Origin: Parietaria judaica | Taxonomy: Eukaryota; Streptophyta; Magnoliopsida; Rosales; Urticaceae | Length of the DNA stretch: 64,000 nucleotides | Direction of reading: 5' to 3' | Assembly (NCBI GenBank): GCA_954871525.1 | Contig: OX940863.1 | Location: 3,820,001 to 3,884,000, forward strand | Shown here: positions 21,405 to 32,260 of the stretch, in pieces | Layout of the letters: every line of letters begins with the position of its first letter | Numbering within the stretch: the first letter of the stretch is position 1 | The notes under the pieces: model-generated | Databases searched by the model: none | Told to the model about the DNA's origin: nothing | What the model saw: only the letters and a program-made list of their open reading frames with translations | Program-made: the position numbers and the translations under genes

Positions 21405-22991
21405 CAAAGTTCGGATTTTCGTCGATTATCCTCGGTCTTTTCGGTAGTCATCGACAAATATTTCATACCAATAGTTGTCAGTTTGGTACTTTTTTTATGA
21501 TTTTCGTCGAAAATCGACAAGTTTCTTGTCAAACGATTATCCATATCAGTGTAAAAATAACAAAAATTAGTAACTTTTCGAGAAATTTTCAACTTTTCAA
21601 TAATTTCGGCAAAAGTACCTTCAATGCAAAAACGATACGTATGTATGTTGAGTTGCTTAGGTTTGGACATAGAAATTGTTATTTATATACTAGCAATGTT
21701 ATTGTTTCCTTTGGATTTGTACCATGTGTGGGACTTTCTAAATCCAAATAAAGGTGTATTTTTCATTCATTTTTATTTGCTCTATGTGAGACTTTTTCAA
21801 AAAAATCAAATAGTTAAATTATGTGAATTTTCAAATTATGTAGTATCTTTTGATTTTGTTTTCTTATGGTTGAAAATGACATGATTTTATTTTACATTTG
21901 TTTGAGTATTACAAATGTGAGAGCAGAGTCGGCCCTGAGACAAGGCGAACAAGGCGGCGGCCTAGAGCCCCTGATTCTGGAGGGGCCCCAGGTCTCGACT
22001 GCCGGAAGTTAAAAAAAAAGAACCTAAAACGTGAACGCCATTGTCGAATGGCAGAAAGCTTTAAGTGACTGTAATACCAGAGTGAAATAGAGAAGGGTAT
22101 TCAATATGGTATTAATAAAAGTAGTGGGCCCACCATCACTCGTAACTATTATAATAATATATATTTTAATTTATAGACACGTTAGTGGTTGATTGATGGA
22201 ATTAGAAAGAGTTAGTGGAACCTAATACACACGTTTTAGTAATTAAAAAAAAATCTTTTTCCCAAATACAATATTTCTTTGTAAATACTCCATTAATGTT
22301 ATAAAAATTCTTTACACGAAAACAATTTATTTCCTAAATATGCATAATGACTATATGTTTCGAATGAGTAAAAATTATTTCATAAATTTATGTTAACAAA
22401 TTATTTCTATTTAAATATTAAGTCTATGAATAACCATTGTAATTTTTAAATATTTAAATTTTGCACTAGAGTATTTATACTTTTTTACTTATTATTTTAA
22501 TTTTAAATGGTGTAATTAGCAACAATTTTTATGTGAATTAATATTTTTATTTTCAGATGTGAGTAATAGTTTTTTACAAAAGGAAAACATATTTTAAAAA
22601 TACAAAATTAAATTTTAGAAATGAAACTTAACATATTATTAATAATTAATTCATTAACATTTTAATAGTTTATTACTAAATATAATTATTATTTTTTAAT
22701 CTTAAGGGCCCCCAAATTTCATTTCGCCTAGGGTCCCCGTAAAGTAAGAGCTGGCCCTGTGTGAGAGTGAGACCATATTTTATTTACATACGTAAACTTA
22801 GTAAATATATTCTTAAAAATATTTTAGCGATTTTTCATTGATAATCCTCGATAAGTATCGATAATCTTAGATAAGTGTCGGTAATGATAAGCTACAATTT
22901 TAGTAGTTTCAATCGATAATCCTCAAAAATTTGTCGATAATCCTCGAAAACGACAACCGATTTATCAGCAAAAACGACATTTTAAACCTTG
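21405..22991. mobile_element. hAT-like non-autonomous element, copy B (inverted relative to A and C)
   Basis: Bounded by CAAAGTTCGG and TTTAAACCTTG, with the exact 8-bp duplication GTTTGGAT on both sides (21397-21404 and 22992-22999). The subterminal regions share the cgataatcctcg/aaaacgacaaccgatttatc words of copies A and C. It contains a nested second hAT element at 21924-22759. It sits 400 bp upstream of the PTAC12 start codon. Confidence 0.85.
21924..22759. mobile_element. Nested hAT element (GGCCC-type ends)
   Basis: The 836-bp element begins CAGAGTCGGCCCTGAG and ends GAGCTGGCCCTG. It has an exact 8-bp duplication TGTGAGAG (21916-21923 and 22760-22767), inside hAT copy B. The interior is AT-rich without a transposase frame. 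The internal word gcctagggtcccc is also present in the small element at 53126-53317, so both belong to one broad family. Confidence 0.85.
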
Positions 22992-22999
22992 GTTTGGAT

Positions 23000-24518
23000 A
23001 GTTTTTTTAATTTTTAATTTATGTTTTTTATTTTTCCAAACACTTTATAAAAGATTTTTACTTGTGACTAGTAACGAATTTCAATTTTCAATAGAAATAT
23101 CTTTTATTCTTCTAAAAAGTAACATTTTGTTCCCTAACGTTAAAAATATTGTTTGAGACTTTGAGTATATTTCATCAATTTTATTATGAAATATTTTTAA
23201 AATATTGTAAGACTTTTATTTGAATAGTTCTTTAATAACTACTATTTTTTCACAATAATTCCATATTCTAATTTATTGATCTTGTTTAATTAATAATTGA
23301 CAAATTATTTTTTGGTAAATTATGAAAAATCCACAAGTTAATTTTTTTTTTTTGAAGGAAAAAATCCACAAGTTAATTATTGTAACGCATAAGTAGCACA
23401 AGGAGACCGACATTAATCACACCAACACAGCACAAAACTAAAGTAAATCATAATTTTGTGAAAATGGAAAACTAGGACAATGGCATATACATGAAAGAAA
23501 ATAAAATAAACAGACAAAAACAATGAAAAGATTTTCTAAAAGATGAAAAACGACAACGAGTTTGTAAACGACAAGGCTTTATCGCTGTTAGAGAACATTA
23601 CGGCAAAAAACAAAACAGAGAATCCAAGAAACGACATCACATTGTGTAACTAACCTGCAAGAGAAACTTCATTAGAAATTACAAGAATTTTTATACATAA
23701 AAAAATGCCTGTAAAAAAACTATTGCATAGCAAACATGATTGATGATACTACAAATTTAAATATAAAATAAAATACTACGAACGGCAATAAAATTTTAAA
23801 AAAAATGATGAGTAAAAGTTGTGACATTTGAGTTAAACCAAACAAAAATTGCATATTGTACAAGAAGGAAAGATCAGAAACGACAACTAAAACCACAAAG
23901 TTTTGAATTGGTAGAACAAAAAATTCAAGCAGATAAATTTGGGGATTTTCTCTAGCCATTTACACTTGAACAAAATCAGACGTTTATTTCCCAATAAAAG
24001 GGCAAAAAAGGGACATAATTCTACATCTTTGTGCAAAATTTCTAATTTCTCTTGGAATTTCAAATGAACCTTCAATACCGAAACCTCGAGCAAAAGCTAA
24101 TCCTTCGATAGACGGAGCTATAAATTCTTTAAGCTCTCCGGCGAAAGCCTTTTCGTTCCCTGTCTTCAAGTCGATCAGTCAAAACGGTTTATGACTGAGT
24201 TAAGAGTTGACTTATCCATCTTCAATCTTTTGCAGTCTGAATTCTGCCCAAGAAATTTAAAGCCTATCAATCAAATATTTTTAGTAATATTACAAATAGA
24301 AAGAGAAAAGATTCCCGTCACTAACCTTGGACGAAGATAAATTTCGAACCAAAAAGTTCCGACATCAAAGTGACATCTCGACAGCCTGTGTTATCAAACG
24401 ATAATCCCAACGCCGGTGATAAAGGGCCTAGTTGTCTTCTCATCTTCGGGGAATCGTCGCCATACTATCCCTTGTAGCTGTAACGGAATCAGGAACAGCG
24501 TCGTTTCCGCTCTCAAAC
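23000..24518. other. Intergenic DNA between PTAC12 and the PPR gene
   Basis: Mostly AT-rich. On the minus strand a short open frame at 24169-23984 (61 codons, starting MKTGNEKAFAGELKEF) has more protein-like composition than its surroundings, but I recognise no family. It could be part of the 3' untranslated region of the PPR transcript. Nothing else is supportable. Confidence 0.35.
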
Positions 24519-26843
24519 TCATGCATCAGGAACTGCATAACCACAAGTTGCTTTCAAAAAACCTCGTCGCACGAATTCATCGTGCAATTCAATGGCTTCA
24601 CCAGCTTCTCCCATCTCGTGGTATTTCTTCAGAAGAGAAACACACAAGATCTCGTCAGGAACAAAGCCCTTTCCCGTCATTTCATCAAGCCACGCTCTCG
24701 CTTGTTCCATTTGACCAAACTGAGAGAAACCCCAGATCAGCGCAGTGTAAGCATGCAGATCGAGCTCCAAACCCATTTCGAACATTCTGTTCTTTAAGTC
24801 CAGAGCTTCCTGAAGATTTCCGTGCTTCAAGTTCCCGTCAATTAGGGCAGTGAAAGCAGTTCCGTCAGGAACAATGCCCTTGTCTATCATTTCATCAAAC
24901 CGTTTCTTGGCTTCTTCGATGCAGTTATGTTTACAAAACCCGTCAATTAAGGCTGTGTAAACTGTGACATTAGGTTGAACACCGAGGTCAATCATCCGGG
25001 AAAAATAATTAGCCGCCTCGTTGACCAAACCCCGTTTGCATAAGCCATCAATTAGGGCACAATACGTTATAACATTGAGCTCGATTCCACGGTCATGCAT
25101 TTCTCGCAAAAGCTCGAGCGCCTCTGTCGTTTTCCCAGCCTTGAAATAGGCATCCAAAAGAGTGCTGTATATGACCTGGTTTTCACACAAGCCACGGCTC
25201 CTCATTTCATTGATGAGAACCCTAGTTTCTTCGAGCTTATTTTGACTACACAGACCCCATATGATGGTTCCGTACAGTACCATGTCCGGTTTTATATCTT
25301 TGCCTTCCATTTCTTTCAAAATTCCAAAAACTTTATCCATCCTCTGAGCTTTAATATAGCCGTGAACAACAACGGAGTACATTTTTAGGGTAGGTGTTAC
25401 TCCGGCTTTCTGCATTTCTCGAAAGACTTCTTCAGCTTCCGTCATCGTTGGATCTTCACAAAAGCTATTCAATAAATCCGAATAACCCACAATACTCAAT
25501 TTAATTTCTGCTTGTGGCATCTCTCGTCTTAACTTTGCCGCGTCGGTTTGATTACCCGATTTAGAATTCACACCGATCAGAGAAGTATAGGTGCATTCAT
25601 TGGGAAAGAGCCCAACACGTCTCATGTCCACGAAGATCTTTAGAGCTTCCTGCAACATCCCTTCTTTACAAAAGGCGTCAATTAGCATACTGTAAGTAAT
25701 GGCATCGGGTTTCAACCCGTGATTCCTTAACTCCTGAAGAAACTCCATAGCTCGTGGAAGATTTTGCAATTTACAAAAACAGTTAATCAGAGCGTTGAAC
25801 GTGATTATATCAGGCTCACAACCCATGTTCTTCATTTCTTCAAATAAGGAAACTGCATCATCGAGCTTCCCAGTCTTCCCATACCCATCAATAAGAGTAT
25901 TATATGTGACGTGATTGGCCAATAGTCCACGATGTTTCATGTCGGAAAACAAGCTTTGGGCACTATCCATGTCTCCTTCTTTGCAGAGATAATTAATCAA
26001 TATGTTGTACGTAAAATTCGACGGAGAAATACCCGAACTAAGCATTTCCCTAAAGAACGTCATCGATAGTTCAGCATTTCTGGACTTAGAAAGCTTATCC
26101 AAAAGTGCGTTGCAAGACCGCGTTTTCGGCAAAACCCTGAACTGTCTCATTTTGTGAAAACACTGATTTGCCTCCTCTAACCGCCCTAACTCGACCAAAA
26201 CACTAAACAAGGCATCGAAAACTCCAAAACCCGGAACACAAACGTTCCTTGTCGACCACAACGCATCGAAAACATGGAACCCGGGAACTTCATGGCTCAA
26301 CGACACGAATTCCCTCAGAAGTCCATTAGCGTGAAAGTACATTTTCGCGCAGAAGAGAATGTGCGCCAAAATGCAGTACGACTCGGTGGAGTGTCGGAAC
26401 CCTGTTCGACTCCGAGCCCAGTTGAACAGCTTCAAAGCCGACATCGGGGAATCTTTCAGCTCCACCAAAAACTTAGAAACCCAAATCGGAGCAATCGCCG
26501 AATCAATCAAACTAACAATCTTCGGGTCGGTCCACTGCTCAAGCTCAACGATTTTCCGCAACCTCTCTTTATCCAAAAACTCAATTACAGAGGAAGGTTT
26601 CGCTTTCGTCGAGAACGGCAAACGCATAGCGTACAAACAACTGGTGATCCAAACGAAAGGAAAAGCCACAACGAGACAGGCATTCGATTTCGAATGATCG
26701 AGCTTAAGATTGGTGGAATGCGAAGGGCTTACTCTGGTTGAAGCTCTGCGACCTATGAGGTAGAGACTGCGCAGAAAAACCAGCATCTTTGCGAAGAAGA
26801 AGACCACGGAGAATGAAGCGATCGGGATTTCGATAAACTTCAT
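24519..26843 (-). CDS. Pentatricopeptide repeat protein, At2g02150-like
   Basis: A single uninterrupted frame of 774 codons. From about residue 210 onward it is an array of about 15 P-class PPR units of 35 residues, seen in repeats such as VTYNTLIDGYGKTGKLDDA and ITFNALINCFCK. The C-terminal part (IWGLCSQNKLEETRV, TAFTALIDGNLKHGNLQEAL, SLLKKYHEMGEAGEAIEL) resembles Arabidopsis At2g02150 closely, including the order of motifs. No E, DYW or SMR domain is present. P-class PPR proteins bind organellar RNA and act in its processing, stability or translation. In-frame Met codons at residues 20 and 73 are alternative starts. Met20 opens a run (MLVFLRSLYLIGRRASTR) that looks like a mitochondrial presequence, so the true start may be at 26786. 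No introns in the coding region, as is common for this family. Confidence 0.93.
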   Translation of the reverse strand: MKFIEIPIASFSVVFFFAKMLVFLRSLYLIGRRASTRVSPSHSTNLKLDHSKSNACLVVAFPFVWITSCLYAMRLPFSTKAKPSSVIEFLDKERLRKIVELEQWTDPKIVSLIDSAIAPIWVSKFLVELKDSPMSALKLFNWARSRTGFRHSTESYCILAHILFCAKMYFHANGLLREFVSLSHEVPGFHVFDALWSTRNVCVPGFGVFDALFSVLVELGRLEEANQCFHKMRQFRVLPKTRSCNALLDKLSKSRNAELSMTFFREMLSSGISPSNFTYNILINYLCKEGDMDSAQSLFSDMKHRGLLANHVTYNTLIDGYGKTGKLDDAVSLFEEMKNMGCEPDIITFNALINCFCKLQNLPRAMEFLQELRNHGLKPDAITYSMLIDAFCKEGMLQEALKIFVDMRRVGLFPNECTYTSLIGVNSKSGNQTDAAKLRREMPQAEIKLSIVGYSDLLNSFCEDPTMTEAEEVFREMQKAGVTPTLKMYSVVVHGYIKAQRMDKVFGILKEMEGKDIKPDMVLYGTIIWGLCSQNKLEETRVLINEMRSRGLCENQVIYSTLLDAYFKAGKTTEALELLREMHDRGIELNVITYCALIDGLCKRGLVNEAANYFSRMIDLGVQPNVTVYTALIDGFCKHNCIEEAKKRFDEMIDKGIVPDGTAFTALIDGNLKHGNLQEALDLKNRMFEMGLELDLHAYTALIWGFSQFGQMEQARAWLDEMTGKGFVPDEILCVSLLKKYHEMGEAGEAIELHDEFVRRGFLKATCGYAVPDA

Positions 26844-26859
26844 CGTTCAGAGAGTTGGG

Positions 26860-27900
26860 ACTTCCATTTCCATTGATGCGAGTACGATTGGAAGAAGCGA
26901 TGTCTCTGCGCGTTCATAGTGACTCGTAATTTGGGATTCTCAGAGCTCGATCAATGGATATTTGGGGTGGATGTCTCTTAGGGTTTATGACAGGGAAGAA
27001 GCGGTTTAAGGGCTTTTCTTTATTTACACAACACACCCTCGCATTTTGTCAAACCTACACTGAGGCCAATTACAAAAACAATAATCACATAGAAACCCGA
27101 GATATATTATAAAACAGTTTGCAGGTAACAAAAATTGATTTACCATTCGGTCAAAATATTTAAGGTAAAAAGCCTAAAATAAACTAAAAATTATGTTTTT
27201 GTTTAAAACAAAAACTAGGAATCCCAACTTTTACGGCTCGTGTACAAATATCTAAAAACGATTTTGTGTTTTTTTGTTAAAACAGTTCTACCAAACGTAT
27301 AAAAAGTAGTTAGTTTATTTTGAAAACAAACAGACAATTTTAAGCTGAATCAAACGCATAAGTTTAATTCCAAATATAAATTATTTCATTAGTAAAGTTG
27401 TCAAATTCTCATTTTGTCAATTTTGCCTCTTTTCCCTTGGATAACTTTAGTCAACGCCATTTGTCAATTGTGATACAAAATGTTATAATAATTTTCTCTC
27501 AATATAAGAAGTATTTTCACCGCTTGCAAATTTTCATTAGAATACTTTTGGAGTTCTACAATGCTATTATAACCCCGTTCTTGCTCTCTCTGTTGTACTT
27601 GATGCACTATAATAGCAACAACAAGCTATATACTATAAAAAATAAAAAATTAAGAGTACACCGAACTCAAATAATTCTTAACTGATTTGGTGAATTCACA
27701 ACTTAACAACTCTTTCATGTCATTTTCCTGCAGTTGTTTTTTCATCTCCATGTCGTTTTTAGCAGAACCATATTTTATAAATATTTTCCTCAATTATATT
27801 CATTGAAAGCTACACGGAATTCATACCTTATATATATTTACAAAAAAATATATGTATATTTCTATGTGAATTGTGGTTCGGTTCTATCAGTTTCCCTTAT
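26860..27900. other. Intergenic DNA upstream of the PPR gene
   Basis: A GC-richer leader to about 27010 is probably the 5' UTR and promoter of the PPR gene. The rest is AT-rich with no gene seen. Confidence 0.45.
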
Positions 27901-27911
27901 TATTCTTTAAA

Positions 27912-28287
27912 CGGAAATCTCCTTTTTTTATGCCCTAAACTTTTACTTTTGGCAAAAGTATACCCTCAAGTTTACCCTTGGTGCATGATTTGATAATTTT
28001 AATTTTTACCTTTCATCTTTCTATATTTAATTAATTATTTAAATAATTAAAAAAACAAAACTCTAAATAGAAGATATATTTTGGTGAAAATGATAGTAGA
28101 CAATATATAAAAATTTAAAAAATTAATAATAATGAGTAATTTTGAGTTTTTAAAAATTATATTTATTGGAGGGTATATAAAAAAGAAAAGGAAATAGACT
28201 TTGAAGGTACACTTTTGTTGTTTTTTAAACTTGAGGGTATAATTTAGCCAAAAATAAAAGTTGAAGATATAAAAAAGTAAACTCCCC
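27912..28287. mobile_element. MITE with ~50-bp terminal inverted repeats
   Basis: The left arm (ttttttatgccctaaactttt ... ataccctcaagttta) is mirrored by the right arm read in reverse (ttttttatatcttcaactttt ... ataccctcaagttta). The centre is AT-rich. Target duplication was not resolved. No coding capacity. Confidence 0.6.
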
Positions 28288-28972
28288 ATCTTTAAATTTA
28301 TTAAACAAAATACAAATATATTGAATTTATTGTTTCTATCGAAGTTGATCATTAAGGTAATTAAGTACATAAATAAATAATTAAGATCAAAGCATGGTTT
28401 TCATCATATGATCTTCAGTTTCTTCGTCATATAAAAAGAAAGAGAAATGAAATATACAACTCAACTATTTTCAGTTGATAAGTCGAATAAAATATTATTT
28501 TTAATTATTAATAAATATTTTTCACTCAAAAAATCATTTTCTCGTATTTCTTTTTCATTTCCATTTTCCCTCTTCTCTCCTTCCTCCGAACCAGCGATTC
28601 TGGTTTCATCTTTTGGAATCTGCTTTCGTTTTCTCGTATCAATCGCTGATTCAAAGTGGGTTCCTTCTCCGATTTTCTCTCGATCGAGATCAAGAACAGC
28701 CCGTGGAGGATGTCCGTGAAATGCTGACGTCTTCATTTTCCGGCGAGTCCGATTTCGACGCGCTCCGTCTGTTCCTATCCATGGGCTGCGATTTCGGCTG
28801 ATTCGCGAGCTTGATCTGCGGTTTAAGGTCGTTTCTAATCTGGGTACGCTTCTGTTTTTTTTTTGCATGCTATTTCCGCGACGCTGATTGGTGGTTGAGA
28901 GAGCTCTGGCTATGGCGGAGATTACCGTAGTGTAGTTGCTTTTTGTCGTCGTTTAGTGTGTTGCGGTGAACG

Positions 28973-31900
28973 ATGAAGAGGCTGAAGAACGAACCTCAGG
29001 GTTCGAGGAGGCTCAGATTGCCTCATTTCTTGTTGGGCATAGCTGGATTGTACTTGGTTTTCATATCCTTTAAGTTCCCTCAGTTTCTAGAGTCTGCAAC
29101 TATGTTCAGTGGCGAGGATAGTTACATTGATTTGGACGGGACGAAGGTGGGATTGTTCGACGATTCCGACTTGAACAAGCCGCAGCTTGGTTCCGTCTAT
29201 ACGGACACGTTTCATCGGAAATTGGAGGATAATCAGAACCTCGACGCACCGGTCAGGCCGAGCAAGAAGCCGGTGGAGGAGGAGAAAAGCGGCTCTCTGC
29301 CGATAAAACCGCTTCAGCACCCATATGGAAGGATTACCGGCGAGATCATGAGGCGGAGGAACCGGACGAGCGGTCTGTCGGTGCTTGAGTTGATGGCGGA
29401 CGAGGCTTGGACTTTAGGGTTGAAGGCTTGGGACGAATTGGGGAAACTCGACGGGATCGAAACCACGGAAAGTACTGTAGTTGAGGGAAAGCCAGAGTCT
29501 TGCCCTTCGTGGCTGTCGATGAGCGGCGAAGAGTTGGCCATGGGAGATAGGTTGATGTTTCTTCCGTGCGGTCTCGCTGCGGGATCTTCGGTCACAGTGG
29601 TGGGAACGCCGCATCAATCGCATCAGGAATATGTTCCTCAGCTTGCGAAGCTGCGGAATGGCGAGTCAGTAGTTATGGTTTCGCAGTTCATGATCGAGCT
29701 GCAAGGTTTGAAGGCGGTGGACGGAGAGGACCCGCCGAAGATTTTGCACTTGAATCCTCGATTGAAAGGGGATTGGAGCCGGAGACCGGTCATTGAGCAC
29801 AATACTTGTTACAGAATGCAGTGGGGAACGGCGCAGAGATGCGACGGTTTGCCATCGAAGAGTGAGGACGACATGCTTGGTATGTTATAAATGGTTTCTA
29901 TCATATTTGATTTATTTCTCTTCAGATCATAAGTTCTTTTTAGTAACTAACACTTCCATTATTTCGATAGAAATTTATGAATTTACTGAAACTTGTATGT
30001 GTATGTATTTACCTACCGTATTAAAACTTTTTCTTCATGCTCAATCAAATAACTGGAATGCATAATATCTGTTGCTTTTAACCAATATATTTGGCAGTTG
30101 ATGGGTTTCGAAGATGTGAAAAATGGATGCGTGATGATGCAACGGACTCAAAAGAGTCAAAGACAACGTCATGGTTCAAGCGATTCATCGGGCGTGAGCA
30201 AAAGCCTGAAGTAACCTGGCCGTTTCCCTTTGTAGAGGGCAGGCTCTTTATTTTGACCATTCGGGCCGGAATAGAAGGATACCATATCAGTGTGGGCGGT
30301 CGGCATGTGACCTCATTCCCGTACCGAACGGTAACTTATAAGTTTTTATTTAACAATAATAATATCTGAGAGCTTTTAATGATTAAAATTTAGAGCATTT
30401 TAAATCTGCATTCTGATCCCTTTATATAGGGATTCACACTAGAAGATGCTACGGGATTGGCGATCAAAGGAGAGGTTGATGTTCATTCAGTATATGCTAC
30501 GGCTCTTCCTGCATCGCATCCAAGTTTCTCGCCACAAAGGGCATTGGAAATGTTGGAGATATGGAAAGCCCGTCCTCTTCCTAAGAGACCTATTCAAGTT
30601 TTTGTCGGAGTTCTCTCAGCTACTAATCACTTTGCCGAGAGAATGGCGGTGAGAAAAACTTGGATGCAGTCGGCAGCGATCAAGTCTTCGAATGTGGTTG
30701 TTCGCTTCTTTGTCGCATTGGTAAGAATTTTTTTTAGTTTTAATAGGTTTTGGTAGAAATGCCCCCTAAACTTTTAATAAGTAGCACAGTGCCCCCTACG
30801 TCTTTAAAAGTGACGGAAATTGTTAACATGTGCACAACACATGACATATTTTAGGATATCTTGGTCAATTTTATTGCTTTCTCCAATGTTGTTGAATTCT
30901 ATTCTTTTTTTTTTCTTTTTCTTAGAATTTGACTACTTAATTGCTTTCTGATAGTCTCATAATCTTGTAAATTAATCTCGTTCGACAGCTAATTTATAAA
31001 GTACTCTCGAATAGGTCATGTGTTGCGCTCACAAGTTGACAGTTTCCGTCATTTTGTTACGCAAGGGCAATGTGCTACTTTGGGGGCATTACTGCCAAAA
31101 ATTAAAGTTCAGGGGCAAAGTGCAACAATCTGCAAAGTTCAGGGGGCATAAGTACAATGCACTGAGGACTGCTTAACCGTTTTTGCGTGTTGAAAATTGA
31201 TACTTTAGCAATAATAATTTTCTTGCTTTGTATTTTTTTTTTTTTTTTTGCAGAGTCCGAGGAAGGAGGTGAATCTGATGATGAAGAAAGAGGCCGCTTA
31301 CTTCGGTGATATCGTAATTTTGCCATTCATGGATCGCTACGAGCTCGTTGTTCTCAAAACTATTTCTATATGCGAGTTTGGGGTAAGTTCACATTGGGAT
31401 TCCTCATTGTTGCGTTTTGAATGTTTTCGAGTGTTGATTTTTTCTGATATTTGCTTGAACGTGTTAATGCAGGTTCAAAATGTCACGGCTGCATACATTA
31501 TGAAGTGTGATGACGACACATTTGTTAGAATCGACACTGTTTTGAAAGAGATCGAAGGCATCTCAACCAAAAAGTCCCTTTACATGGGAAACCTCAACCT
31601 CTTGCACCGTCCTCTCCGAAACGGAAAATGGGCAGTGACTTATGAGGTACGCACAATATCCTGACGGGTGAAATCGGTACTGGCTCTTTTGGCAGTTCGA
31701 AAAACAGTACAGGTTTTCCTTCTTATTAAAACAAAAAACCAAAACTGGTTTTATATCTTGAAAGACAGTTTTCCGGAAAGAGTGAGAAACCTTTCAAGTT
31801 AGAGAACATAATTAATAAGTGCAAATTAAAATGTTTGTTCCGTTCAAATTGCGACAGGAATGGCCGGAAGAAGTCTACCCGCCATACGCCAACGGGCCAG

Positions 31901-32260
31901 GATACATCATCTCCAGCGATATCGCTAAATTCATAGTCGCTCAACATGGAAACCGAAGCCTAAGGGTTAGTCAGTAAAGCCTTTGCTCTGATACACAAAA
32001 TCAGATTTTAGTTCTGATCATTCCGGTTTTCCTGCGGAAAAAAAATGCAGCTTTTCAAGATGGAAGACGTGAGCATGGGAATGTGGGTGGAGCAGTTCAA
32101 CGGGTCGGTGTCGGGCGTGCAGTACTCGCACAACTGGAAGTTCTGCCAATACGGATGTTTGGTGGACTATTACACGGCGCACTACCAGTCGCCGAGGCAG
32201 ATGATGTGCCTGTGGGACAAGCTAGCCAGAGGGCGAGCTCATTGCTGCAACTTCCGATGA
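28973..32260 (+). CDS. Hydroxyproline O-galactosyltransferase, GALT6-like
   Basis: Seven exons: 28973-29879, 30098-30330, 30430-30720, 31254-31382, 31473-31646, 31858-31965, 32051-32260. All are in frame with GT-AG borders; 683 residues. It is a type II membrane protein with a short Arg/Lys-rich cytosolic tail and one transmembrane segment at about residues 17-36 ([20 protein letters not shown]). A galectin-type lectin domain follows (about 190-400, with [15 protein letters not shown] and [12 protein letters not shown]), then a GT31 galactosyltransferase domain with the conserved [19 protein letters not shown]. The metal-binding DDD is at about residues 533-535 ([11 protein letters not shown]). 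The end is [20 protein letters not shown]...CCNFR. Proteins of this family add the first galactose to hydroxyproline of arabinogalactan proteins in the Golgi. Similarity is closest, from memory, to Arabidopsis GALT6 and its relatives; which paralogue is not certain. Intron 3 holds a MITE. Confidence 0.94.
30752..31157. mobile_element. MITE in intron 3 of the galactosyltransferase gene
   Basis: The left arm (atgccccctaaactttt, gtagcacagtgcccc, tgacggaaattgttaac, acacatgac) is mirrored by the right arm in reverse (atgccccctgaacttt, gtagcacattgccc, tgacggaaactgtcaac, acacatgac). The arms are long and imperfect, over 100 bp each, so a transcript through the intron could fold into a hairpin. Splice sites are outside the element. 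Confidence 0.65.
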
